This document shows positions 1 to 6,184 of a DNA stretch of 10,393 nucleotides, one piece after another. Source of the DNA: Candidatus Krumholzibacteriia bacterium (GTDB lineage Bacteria; Krumholzibacteriota; Krumholzibacteriia; LZORAL124-64-63); NCBI GenBank assembly GCA_030590265.1, contig JAUUYW010000091.1, forward strand, positions 1 to 10,393, given 5' to 3'. Each line of letters opens with the position of its first letter. Position 1 is the first letter of the stretch. Under the pieces are notes generated by a model. That model was not told the origin of the DNA. It ran no database searches and was given only the letters and a program-made list of their open reading frames with translations. The translations under genes and the position numbers were made by a program.

Positions 1-54
1 GACCTGGATAATCGACAGCGTTCTGTGACCCAGGAGCCAATCGCCGGGAATTAG
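1..54 (+). CDS. Possible C-terminal tail of an upstream gene (partial)
   Basis: Frame 1 is open from the left edge to a TAG at 52-54 and encodes 17 residues (DLDNRQRSVTQEPIAGN). The other two plus frames hit a stop within about 27 bases, so this is the only plus frame that could be a gene end. The well-formed terminator at 112-152 implies that some transcript enters from the left on this strand, which fits a gene ending here. The piece is too short to assign to a family, and a stop-free run of 17 codons is easily met by chance. The call rests mainly on position. Confidence 0.25.
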   Translation, partial: DLDNRQRSVTQEPIAGN

Positions 55-111
55 GAAATCTGCACTGCTTCCTGACAGGGAGCGGCTGATTTTCGATCAT
101 TGTCTGTTTTC

Positions 112-152
112 AAAGTTCCGATCGGAAAATTTTTCCCGGTCGGAATTTTTTT
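112..152 (+). terminator. Intrinsic terminator upstream of the flagellar operon
   Basis: TTCCGATCGG (116-125) pairs with CCGGTCGGAA (136-145), giving a 10-bp stem with one G-U pair around a 10-base A/T-rich loop, followed directly by seven T (146-152). AAA at 112-114 can also pair with the T run. This is a classic Rho-independent structure in the + direction; the minus strand lacks a comparable T run. It probably insulates the flg operon from an upstream transcript. A weaker hairpin lies just before it (65-73 with 77-85, loop GAC) and is followed by only four T (91-94 region). I see nothing recognisable in 153-220. Confidence 0.8.
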
Positions 153-220
153 CCCTTTTCTCAATATGTATTCTCATCTGAAGCTCAAAATCACTCCTGT
201 TGGTCTATTGAACAGTGTTG

Positions 221-246
221 CCAGGCGGAAAAATGTTCCTGCCTGG
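221..246. promoter_or_regulatory. Imperfect palindrome upstream of the flgF promoter
   Basis: CCAGGCGGAA (221-230) is the inverted complement of TTCC-GCCTGG (236-239 plus 241-246), with a five-base spacer and one extra T at 240. No T run follows, so it is a poor terminator. Its centre lies about 70 bases upstream of the start predicted from the sigma-54-like element at 280-295. That is near the range where enhancer-binding activators of sigma-54 often sit. A binding site for an NtrC/FleQ/FlrC-type activator is an inference; no known consensus is matched, and an RNA hairpin from read-through is an alternative. Confidence 0.35.
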
Positions 247-279
247 GGGCTTTGTCTGTAGTTCACCCATTTCAGCTCC

Positions 280-295
280 CGGCATGGGCTTTGCG
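280..295 (+). promoter_or_regulatory. Putative sigma-54 (-24/-12) promoter of the flg operon
   Basis: The element reads CGGCATG at 280-286, four bases, then TTGC at 291-294. The diagnostic GG (281-282) and GC (293-294) are exactly ten bases apart, as sigma-54 requires. Compared with the TGGCACG-N4-TTGC consensus, the T before GG and the second C of the -24 box differ. Transcription would start near 305, giving a leader of about 38 bases before the flgF TTG at 343. Sigma-54 control of hook-basal-body genes is known in many proteobacteria; its use here is inferred from this single element and its position. Confidence 0.6.
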
Positions 296-342
296 ATTTG
301 TTTGGTGACAATAGTGCGCCCGCTGCATCAGGAGGTGATGTT

Positions 343-1134
343 TTGATCAGAAGTTTGAACACAGCCGAAAAGGCCATGCACATACAACAGACCAGGATCG
401 ACACCCTGGCCAACAACCTGGCCAATGTGAACACCTCCGGGTTCCGGCAAATCCTGACCAGGGTTTCCGAGTTGGGCACTGGAAAAATTAAAAATGCGGG
501 TTCTGAGGATATGCTCCGCGATGGTCTCAACAAACTAAAACGGTCCCCAGGCTTGGCTGACAATTGGGTTCAAACCAACCCTTTGATTTTGAGCCAAGCC
601 ACGGACATGAGACGCGGACCTATTGTTTCGACTGGACGGCAGACGGATGTGGCGATCATGGGATCCGGTTTTTTTGCCCTGGAAACCGCAGGTGGAGAGA
701 GATACGCCAGAAGCGGATCTTTCACCATCAACAGTGCAAAACAAATGGTATCTCCCGATGGACACAAGATCCTCGGCGAAGGTGGGCCCATCACTCTGGA
801 TGGCGAAAGTTTCTCCATTGAAAACGACGGCAGTGTCATGGTGGATGGATCGAAAGTGGGCAAGTTGAAAATTGTCGATTTCTCGGATGCAACCAAAATG
901 GAACACCAAAGCGGCAGTCTGTTGAAAGCCCCGGAGGGAATGGAACCCCAAGTCCTGTCCGCAGATCAAGTTGTTGTTGCCCAAGGACATCTTGAAGGCA
1001 GCAATGTCAATCCCATCGATACTCTGGTGTCGATGATCACTGCCCAAAGAGCCTTTGAAATCCAGCAAAAAGTATTGACCACCGAAGACGATATGTTGAG
1101 CAAATCGGTCAACAAGTTGCCCCAGGTCAGTTAG
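343..1134 (+). CDS. flgF: Flagellar proximal-rod protein FlgF
   Basis: FlgF is a structural component of the proximal rod of the flagellar basal body and is exported by the flagellar type III apparatus. The 263-residue product carries the N-terminal basal-body-rod motif (residues 24-34, NNLANVNTSGF), the central GSGFFAL / YARSGSF region, and the C-terminal rod/hook domain with SMITAQRAFEIQQKV. The TTG at 343 is chosen as start because AGGAGGTGAT (330-339) lies at ideal spacing. From that codon the protein also aligns without a gap to FlgG in the next gene (MIRSLNTAEKAM against MIRAMGTASSGM). An in-frame TTG at 298 lies upstream of the predicted transcription start and would add 15 unrelated residues. 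It is called FlgF rather than a second FlgG because it precedes flgG and is the more divergent copy. First gene of the operon, 23 bases before flgG. Confidence 0.93.
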   Translation: MIRSLNTAEKAMHIQQTRIDTLANNLANVNTSGFRQILTRVSELGTGKIKNAGSEDMLRDGLNKLKRSPGLADNWVQTNPLILSQATDMRRGPIVSTGRQTDVAIMGSGFFALETAGGERYARSGSFTINSAKQMVSPDGHKILGEGGPITLDGESFSIENDGSVMVDGSKVGKLKIVDFSDATKMEHQSGSLLKAPEGMEPQVLSADQVVVAQGHLEGSNVNPIDTLVSMITAQRAFEIQQKVLTTEDDMLSKSVNKLPQVS

Positions 1135-1157
1135 GCCCCATTGAAAGGTGATAGAAA

Positions 1158-1949
1158 ATGATCAGAGCCATGGGAACCGCTTCATCGGGCATGAAAGCCC
1201 AGCAGATGAACATCGACACCATCGCCAACAACCTGGCCAACGTCAATACAACTGGTTACAATAAAAGTCATTCCGAATTCCAGGATCTTCTTTATGAAAG
1301 GATCATGCCCGGAGGAATGATAGATGCTGAGGGACGCGCCCGTCCTTCCAAAGTTGAAATCGGCCATGGTGTGCAGCTCGTGTCCACCAACAAGAATTTC
1401 AGTCAGGGACCGGTGATTTCCACCAACAATCCTCTCGATATCATGGTTGAAGGCGATGGTTTTTTCCAATTGCGCATGCCTGATGGAACCATGAAGTACA
1501 CGCGGGACGGAAGCTTCAAAATGGATGCGGACCGGAACATTGTCTCGTCCCAGGGCTACATGCTCGAACCGAATGTAACGGTTCCCGAAGATGCCATGGA
1601 GATCGCCATTTCCCGTGCAGGTATAATTTCGGTTCGGGTTTCTGGTGATGACTCGAACATCCAGGAAATCGGACAAATTGAATTGGCTCGTTTCCCCAAT
1701 GCAGCCGGTTTGGAAGCCCGTGGCGGCAATATTTTTGCCGAAGGACCTGCTTCTGGCACTCCAATTCTCGGCAACCCGGGTTTGGACGGCATTGGCGAAA
1801 CTGCTTCAGGTTTTCTTGAGATGAGCAACGTTGAAACCGTGGATGAATTGGTGAAATTGATTTCAGCCCAACGGGCCTACGAATTGAATTCCAAAACCAT
1901 CACCATGGCCGATGAGATGCTGCAAACCATCAACCGGCTCAAGAGGTAA
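1158..1949 (+). CDS. flgG: Flagellar distal-rod protein FlgG
   Basis: FlgG forms the distal rod that crosses the periplasm and the P and L rings. The 263-residue protein matches the family along its whole length. It has the N-terminal rod motif NNLANVNTTGY (24-34) followed by the FlgG-type HSEFQDLLYE, the central GDGFFQL and YTRDGSF blocks, and the C-terminal LISAQRAYELNSKTITMADEML block. The length is close to the usual 260 or so. ATG at 1158 is preceded by AAGGTGAT (1145-1152). It has the same length as the neighbouring FlgF and clearly shares its fold. The next gene begins only three bases after the stop, with the Shine-Dalgarno sequence in the last codons of flgG, so translation of flgA is probably coupled. 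Confidence 0.98.
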   Translation: MIRAMGTASSGMKAQQMNIDTIANNLANVNTTGYNKSHSEFQDLLYERIMPGGMIDAEGRARPSKVEIGHGVQLVSTNKNFSQGPVISTNNPLDIMVEGDGFFQLRMPDGTMKYTRDGSFKMDADRNIVSSQGYMLEPNVTVPEDAMEIAISRAGIISVRVSGDDSNIQEIGQIELARFPNAAGLEARGGNIFAEGPASGTPILGNPGLDGIGETASGFLEMSNVETVDELVKLISAQRAYELNSKTITMADEMLQTINRLKR

Positions 1950-1952
1950 TTC

Positions 1953-2909
1953 ATGAAAGCCCTTGTTTCTACAGTTGTTATGATTCTATCTGTTGGGGCT
2001 GCGGTCTCCGGGGCAATGGCTGGGCCTTGGGTTTTTGCAATGGCCGACACAGTGTTTATTTCCGGAAATGAGATCCGTCTTTCTGATTTGTCAAAAAACA
2101 ACCTACCGCCATCGGTGGCCGATTTGTATCTGGGCAACAGCGGATCACCCGGGGCCACCCGAAAAATTTCCCGTCGCAATGTTCTGCGCCAGTTGGTTAC
2201 TGCTGGAAAGGCTTCAGGTGTTTCGTTTCGGGGGCCGAACCAATGCGTGATCGTTCGCATTGGTAATAACCTGGACCCAAATTCCCTTCGTCCGGCTATT
2301 CGCCGGGCACTTCAGCCTTTCGTACCGGCTGCCCAGACGGGAGCTCCGGCCACCTGGTTTGAACTGGAACTTCCCAAAAAACTGGGGGCCAGTGAAGAGT
2401 GTGATTTTGAGGTGAGTCTGGCCAATCCGCTTCGCTTGGAACCCGGTCGCAATCACGTTTCCATCCAGCTGGAGGGAGCAACGGAAAATTTGAATTTCCC
2501 TGTCACCGTCATCCTCCATCAATTCAGCGAATCAGCTCGTGCCATCATGAAAATTCCTCGTGGCGAGAGCCTGGTCCCCAAATTGTTCAAATGGGAGTGG
2601 ACCGATTTGGCGGTTAAAAAACAAAAAACAGATTTCTTTGGCAAGGCTGGCCTTTTTGGAGTTTCCAGCTCTAGAACCATCAATCCAGGTGACTATCTGC
2701 GTCACAGCGATCTCAAAACCACCCCGGTGGTTCTGTCCGGGGACTCCGTGGAATTGCTGATTGAGAAAGGTGCTGTTTCAGTGTCCGTCCGTGCTACGGC
2801 GCGGCAAGAAGGCAGCATTGGACAGACCATCCCTGTGCGAAACGAATTGACCAAACGCCTGGTGAATGCCCGTGTCGTGGCCGCCGGAGTTGTGAAATGG
2901 AGAAATTGA
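1953..2909 (+). CDS. flgA: P-ring assembly chaperone FlgA
   Basis: FlgA is the periplasmic chaperone for assembly of FlgI into the P ring around the rod. The 318-residue protein begins with a Sec signal peptide (hydrophobic stretch followed by SGAMA, predicted cleavage near residue 23). Its last third resembles the SAF domain of FlgA: a PRGESLVPKLF segment, then TINPGDYLRHSDL, then LSGDSVELLIEKGAVSVSVRATARQEGSIGQ, ending in IPVRNELTKRLVNARVV. It is about 100 residues longer than enterobacterial FlgA (about 219); the extra length is in the N-terminal half, which is poorly conserved and which I cannot assign further. AGAGGTAA at the end of flgG serves as ribosome binding site. The stop is one base from the flgH start, and the position immediately before flgH and flgI fits the assembly role. 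Confidence 0.93.
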   Translation: MKALVSTVVMILSVGAAVSGAMAGPWVFAMADTVFISGNEIRLSDLSKNNLPPSVADLYLGNSGSPGATRKISRRNVLRQLVTAGKASGVSFRGPNQCVIVRIGNNLDPNSLRPAIRRALQPFVPAAQTGAPATWFELELPKKLGASEECDFEVSLANPLRLEPGRNHVSIQLEGATENLNFPVTVILHQFSESARAIMKIPRGESLVPKLFKWEWTDLAVKKQKTDFFGKAGLFGVSSSRTINPGDYLRHSDLKTTPVVLSGDSVELLIEKGAVSVSVRATARQEGSIGQTIPVRNELTKRLVNARVVAAGVVKWRN

Positions 2910-2910
2910 A

Positions 2911-3534
2911 ATGAAAAACCAGGAAGCCATGCAGCAAACCTGCGCCAGATCTGGGTTATTGCTTGCGGTCAGCTTGACCGTTTTGGTGGGTTTTCTACTG
3001 CCTGCCCCGGCAATTGCCAGGCAGCCATTGGTAGATTTTGAAACGGGAGAGTCTTTGGTGAGCAACCTGAAGGCGCGCCGGGTGGGTGATCTTATCACCA
3101 TTATCATCGTCGAGAATTCCAGTGCTGACGCTACCAGCAAAACCAAAGCGAACAATAAAAGTGAACACACAGGTGGTCCAGGACTGGGTTTCATGGATTT
3201 CATCAAACCCTGGGATCTTACGGTTGAGAACAAATACAACGGCGATGGAAAAACCCAGCGCAGTGGCAATCTCCAAGCCGAGATGACCGCCCGCATAACA
3301 CAGGTTTTGCACAACGGAGATTTTCGTCTTGAAGGCAGCCGCATGGTCAATGTCAACGGCGAAAATACCATGATTGAGATCACCGGCGTTTGTCGTTCCG
3401 AAGACATTGCCCCTGACAATACCATTATGAGTACCTACATCTCGGATGCCCAGATTGCCTACAACGGCTCCGGAATGGTCAACGATGCAGCTCAACCCGG
3501 CGTGATTACAAAAGTCATCAACTGGTTGTTCTAA
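2911..3534 (+). CDS. flgH: Flagellar L-ring protein FlgH
   Basis: FlgH forms the L ring, the bushing in the outer membrane. The 207-residue product has the family hallmarks: VGDLITIIIVENSSADATSKTKA (about residues 58-80), the ITQVLHNGDFRLEGSRMVNVNGE block (about 129-151), and GVCRSEDIAPDNTIMSTYISDAQIAYNGSG (159-188). A Sec signal peptide spans roughly residues 1-36 (hydrophobic core 15-31, then APAIA before RQ). Oddly, no lipobox cysteine follows the hydrophobic core. The only cysteines are C11, before the core, and C161, deep in the domain. Well-studied FlgH proteins are lipoproteins, so this one may be an unlipidated form. ATG 2911 lies one base after the flgA stop; a second ATG at 2929 (M7) would also keep the signal peptide. 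Confidence 0.96.
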   Translation: MKNQEAMQQTCARSGLLLAVSLTVLVGFLLPAPAIARQPLVDFETGESLVSNLKARRVGDLITIIIVENSSADATSKTKANNKSEHTGGPGLGFMDFIKPWDLTVENKYNGDGKTQRSGNLQAEMTARITQVLHNGDFRLEGSRMVNVNGENTMIEITGVCRSEDIAPDNTIMSTYISDAQIAYNGSGMVNDAAQPGVITKVINWLF

Positions 3535-3548
3535 AAAGGGAAAAAGCC

Positions 3549-4685
3549 ATGAAGATCAACAAAATACAAATCCCGGTAGCCCAAATATCCCTGCTTGTCT
3601 TGCTCTTGGGGTTGTTGTTTTCAACCGTGAATGCCATGGCTGCCAATGAATCCCGCATCAAGGATTTGGCCCGTCTCCAGGGCACCACCCGAGAACCTTT
3701 GTCTGGATACGGTCTGGTGGTCGGTTTGAATGGTTCCGGTGATTCTGCAGGCAGCGAGATGGTGCACAACAGCATTGCCGCCGTTCTTGAAAAACACAAT
3801 GTCACAGTCCCTATCCAATTTGGCACCAAGAACACCGCCGCCGTAATGGTGAGTGCCACCATGGATCCCAATGCTCGCTTAGGTAGTACGATCGATATCA
3901 AAGTTAGCAGCATGTTGGGTGCCAGCAGCCTTGAAGGTGGAACCCTGATCATGACACCCATGATGGATCACCAGGGCCGGCTTTGCGTTCTGGCCGAAGG
4001 TTCTGTATCCATCGGTGGTTTCAACATCAAAAGCGGAGGCAACAATTCCTACCGGAAAAATCACTCTCAGGTGGGCACAATCCCCAATGGCGGCATTGTG
4101 AAAGTTGAGCTGGGCGGCCAATTCACCCACAACAACACCCTGACCTGGTTGCTGGTTAATCCCGATTTTGACACCGCAGACCAAATGGCGCGCACCATCA
4201 ACGCCCGATTCGGCATGGAACTGGCCAAAGCAGCCGGAAATTCAGCGGTGGAAGTCATCATTCCCGACGATTACCAGGATAATCCCGTCCCTTTTATTGC
4301 AGATATGGGCAAGCTGAACACCACTTTCGATGCCATTGCCAAAGTCGTCGTGAACGAACGCACCGGCACCATCATCGTTGGTAAAAATGTTAAGCTTCGA
4401 GAAGCTGCCGTGGCCCATGGGACCCTTAAAGTTGTGATCAATACCTATTATGATGTTTCACAACCCGGAGCATTCAGTCGGGTAGGTAACACTGTAGTTA
4501 CTCCTGAAGTCAACACCGATGTGCAAGACAAGGATGCCCGCGTTCTGCGAATCCCCGATACCAACACTGTGGCCGATGTGGTGGGTGTCCTGAATGATAT
4601 TGGGGCCAGCCCCAGGGATATCATCGCCATTCTGGAAGCCCTCAAGCGCGCGGGTAGCCTGCAGGCTGACCTGGAAATCATGTAG
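3549..4685 (+). CDS. flgI: Flagellar P-ring protein FlgI
   Basis: FlgI builds the P ring, which surrounds the rod in the peptidoglycan layer. The 378-residue length is typical. A Sec signal peptide covers residues 1-31 (hydrophobic run of leucines, then VNAMA before ANES). The family signature RIKDLARLQGTTREPLSGYGLVVGLNGSGDS follows at 36-66, with GSGD in place of the more usual GTGD. The C-terminus, TVADVVGVLNDIGASPRDIIAILEALKRAGSLQADLEIM, is also diagnostic. Only one cysteine is present in the whole protein (in GRLCVLAEGS), so the intramolecular disulfide known from Salmonella FlgI cannot form. ATG 3549 is preceded by GGGA about eight bases upstream. The gene lies between its ring partner flgH and the peptidoglycan-opening flgJ. 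Confidence 0.98.
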   Translation: MKINKIQIPVAQISLLVLLLGLLFSTVNAMAANESRIKDLARLQGTTREPLSGYGLVVGLNGSGDSAGSEMVHNSIAAVLEKHNVTVPIQFGTKNTAAVMVSATMDPNARLGSTIDIKVSSMLGASSLEGGTLIMTPMMDHQGRLCVLAEGSVSIGGFNIKSGGNNSYRKNHSQVGTIPNGGIVKVELGGQFTHNNTLTWLLVNPDFDTADQMARTINARFGMELAKAAGNSAVEVIIPDDYQDNPVPFIADMGKLNTTFDAIAKVVVNERTGTIIVGKNVKLREAAVAHGTLKVVINTYYDVSQPGAFSRVGNTVVTPEVNTDVQDKDARVLRIPDTNTVADVVGVLNDIGASPRDIIAILEALKRAGSLQADLEIM

Positions 4686-4691
4686 GTTGGC

Positions 4692-5645
4692 ATGAATATT
4701 CTCGGCTCCCAAAACACAGGCAACATGATCCAACAGGCAGAGTCGCAATCCGCCGAGGCCAAACTTCGTCAATTGGCAGGCAGCACCGGTGATAAATCTG
4801 ATCTTGAAGGATTGAAAAAGGCAGCCACGGAGTTTGAAGCTGTTTTCCTGAACTCCCTGATGAAAGCTATGCGGCGCACCGTGCCCGACAACAAACTGTT
4901 CAACAGCACAGGACCAACCAAATTCTATCAGCAAATGCAGGATGCAGAAATGGCCAAAGCCATGGCTTCCGGGCACAACCAAATGGGCATTGCGGCCATG
5001 ATCGTGCGTCAATTCAAAGACACCGTTTCAACAGAGAAAAACAGCGGAGTTCAACAAAACCACCCGCCGGTCAGTGCTTTGCCGCCGTTGGCCATGGAGC
5101 GTTACCGTCAAATGGGGGCCGTCAGCTCTGATGCCGCGGAAATGATGAACCTGAAACTCCTGGCCGGCCAACAGGGTGCTGCCGTGGCCGATACTCTTCA
5201 ACGTTTCGAGATGGAAATCACCACCTCAGCTCGGGAAAATGGCCTGGATCCGGCCCTGGTCCTGGCTGTGGTCATGGAAGAGAGCGGGGGCGATCCTCTG
5301 GCTCAGAGTTCCAAAGGCGCCACGGGTCTGATGCAACTGATGCCTGGCACCGCCCGTGACCTGGGTGTTGTCGATGCCACCAGTCCCTCACAAAATGTAG
5401 CCGGGGGATCTCGATATTTGTCCCGCATGCTGCAGCGATACGACGGAAATCTCAAGCTGGCCCTGGCAGCCTACAATGCCGGACCGGGAAATGTGGACAA
5501 GGCCGGTCGCCAGGTTCCCAACTTCCCAGAGACGCAACAATACGTGGAAAGAGTCATGAATCGGTTCCGTAAACTGGGTGGCACAATACTGGCGAATGAA
5601 GTCCCAAGCCAATCATTTCCCACCAGTTTCGGGGAGAAGCCATGA
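4692..5645 (+). CDS. flgJ: FlgJ: rod-binding domain fused to a lytic transglycosylase
   Basis: FlgJ caps the growing rod and opens the peptidoglycan to let it through. The N-terminal half (about residues 38-110) is the rod-binding domain, with LKKAATEFEAVFLNSLMKAMRRTVP and a helical segment ending HNQMGIAAMIVRQF. A linker rich in P, A and M follows. Residues about 170-310 form a soluble-lytic-transglycosylase (SLT, GH23-like) domain with catalytic E197 in EESGGDP, then GATGLMQLMPGTA (209-221) and AAYNAGPG (259-266). Enterobacterial FlgJ carries instead an unrelated GH73 glucosaminidase domain, so the hydrolase module differs here. No signal peptide is present, as expected for a protein exported through the flagellar channel. 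The ribosome binding site at 4684-4690 is weak. The stop overlaps the flgN start (ATGA). Confidence 0.93.
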   Translation: MNILGSQNTGNMIQQAESQSAEAKLRQLAGSTGDKSDLEGLKKAATEFEAVFLNSLMKAMRRTVPDNKLFNSTGPTKFYQQMQDAEMAKAMASGHNQMGIAAMIVRQFKDTVSTEKNSGVQQNHPPVSALPPLAMERYRQMGAVSSDAAEMMNLKLLAGQQGAAVADTLQRFEMEITTSARENGLDPALVLAVVMEESGGDPLAQSSKGATGLMQLMPGTARDLGVVDATSPSQNVAGGSRYLSRMLQRYDGNLKLALAAYNAGPGNVDKAGRQVPNFPETQQYVERVMNRFRKLGGTILANEVPSQSFPTSFGEKP

Positions 5646-6175
5646 ACAACCTGGACCAACGAAACACCATGATAGACGAGGATTGCCGTCTTTTGGCTTC
5701 CATTTTGACAGTTGAGACCAAACAATACCGCCGTTTGCTGCGCTTGGCCTGGCGGCAGAATTCTTACATGAAGCGACAAGATGTGGACCGCCTCGACAGC
5801 AACGCTCGAGAATGGGCCAAATACCTGCCCAAAGCTGATCAAGCGCGCATTGCCCGGGAACGTTTTGTTCAGGAACTTGCCCACCAGCGGGGACAGAGCA
5901 TTCAATCCCTCAACCTTGAAGACCTGGTGTCTGGAACCAGCCCGACTACTCAGGACGAAGTTGTCGGTTGTATGAATGATCTTCGGGCCACCAGCGTTCG
6001 TCTGGATCGACAAAATGAACTGAATCGACAGCTGGCAGAATTCTGTCTGGATCTGGCCCGGGAAGAAGCTGAAATCTTCCGTTCAAGCGTTCTGACAGAT
6101 CCTACGGGATGTTATGGAAACGACGCACAAACCGCGAGCCGAGGCCCTGGTGGGGTTCTGGTCAAGCAAGCTTAG
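5642..6175 (+). CDS. flgN: FlgN-type export chaperone for FlgK and FlgL
   Basis: FlgN-family proteins are small cytoplasmic helical chaperones that hold FlgK and FlgL and deliver them to the flagellar export gate. The 177-residue product looks entirely alpha-helical and charged, with no membrane segment. Its C-terminal half resembles the family: a long helix with LDRQNELNRQLAEFCLDLAREEAEIF, followed by a TGCYGNDAQ stretch like the YG-containing tail of many FlgN proteins. The N-terminal helix (ILTVETKQYRRLLRLAWRQN) also fits. It is somewhat longer than enterobacterial FlgN (about 140). The family is poorly conserved, so the assignment leans on position directly before flgK and flgL. GGGGAG at 5631-5636 gives a good ribosome binding site inside flgJ, and the four-base overlap implies translational coupling. 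Confidence 0.78.
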   Translation: MNNLDQRNTMIDEDCRLLASILTVETKQYRRLLRLAWRQNSYMKRQDVDRLDSNAREWAKYLPKADQARIARERFVQELAHQRGQSIQSLNLEDLVSGTSPTTQDEVVGCMNDLRATSVRLDRQNELNRQLAEFCLDLAREEAEIFRSSVLTDPTGCYGNDAQTASRGPGGVLVKQA

Positions 6176-6184
6176 GAGAGGACA

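Noticed and set aside
122..155. Two near-identical 16-base units (TCGGAA...TTTCCC) 18 bases apart, looking like a direct repeat
   Set aside because: They are explained by the arms, loop and T run of the intrinsic terminator at 112-152.
1753..1772. TGGCAC within flgG (and other TGGCAC hits in flgI, flgJ, flgK and flgL), suggesting internal sigma-54 promoters
   Set aside because: None has GC at the required ten-base distance from GG; all lie in conserved coding sequence.
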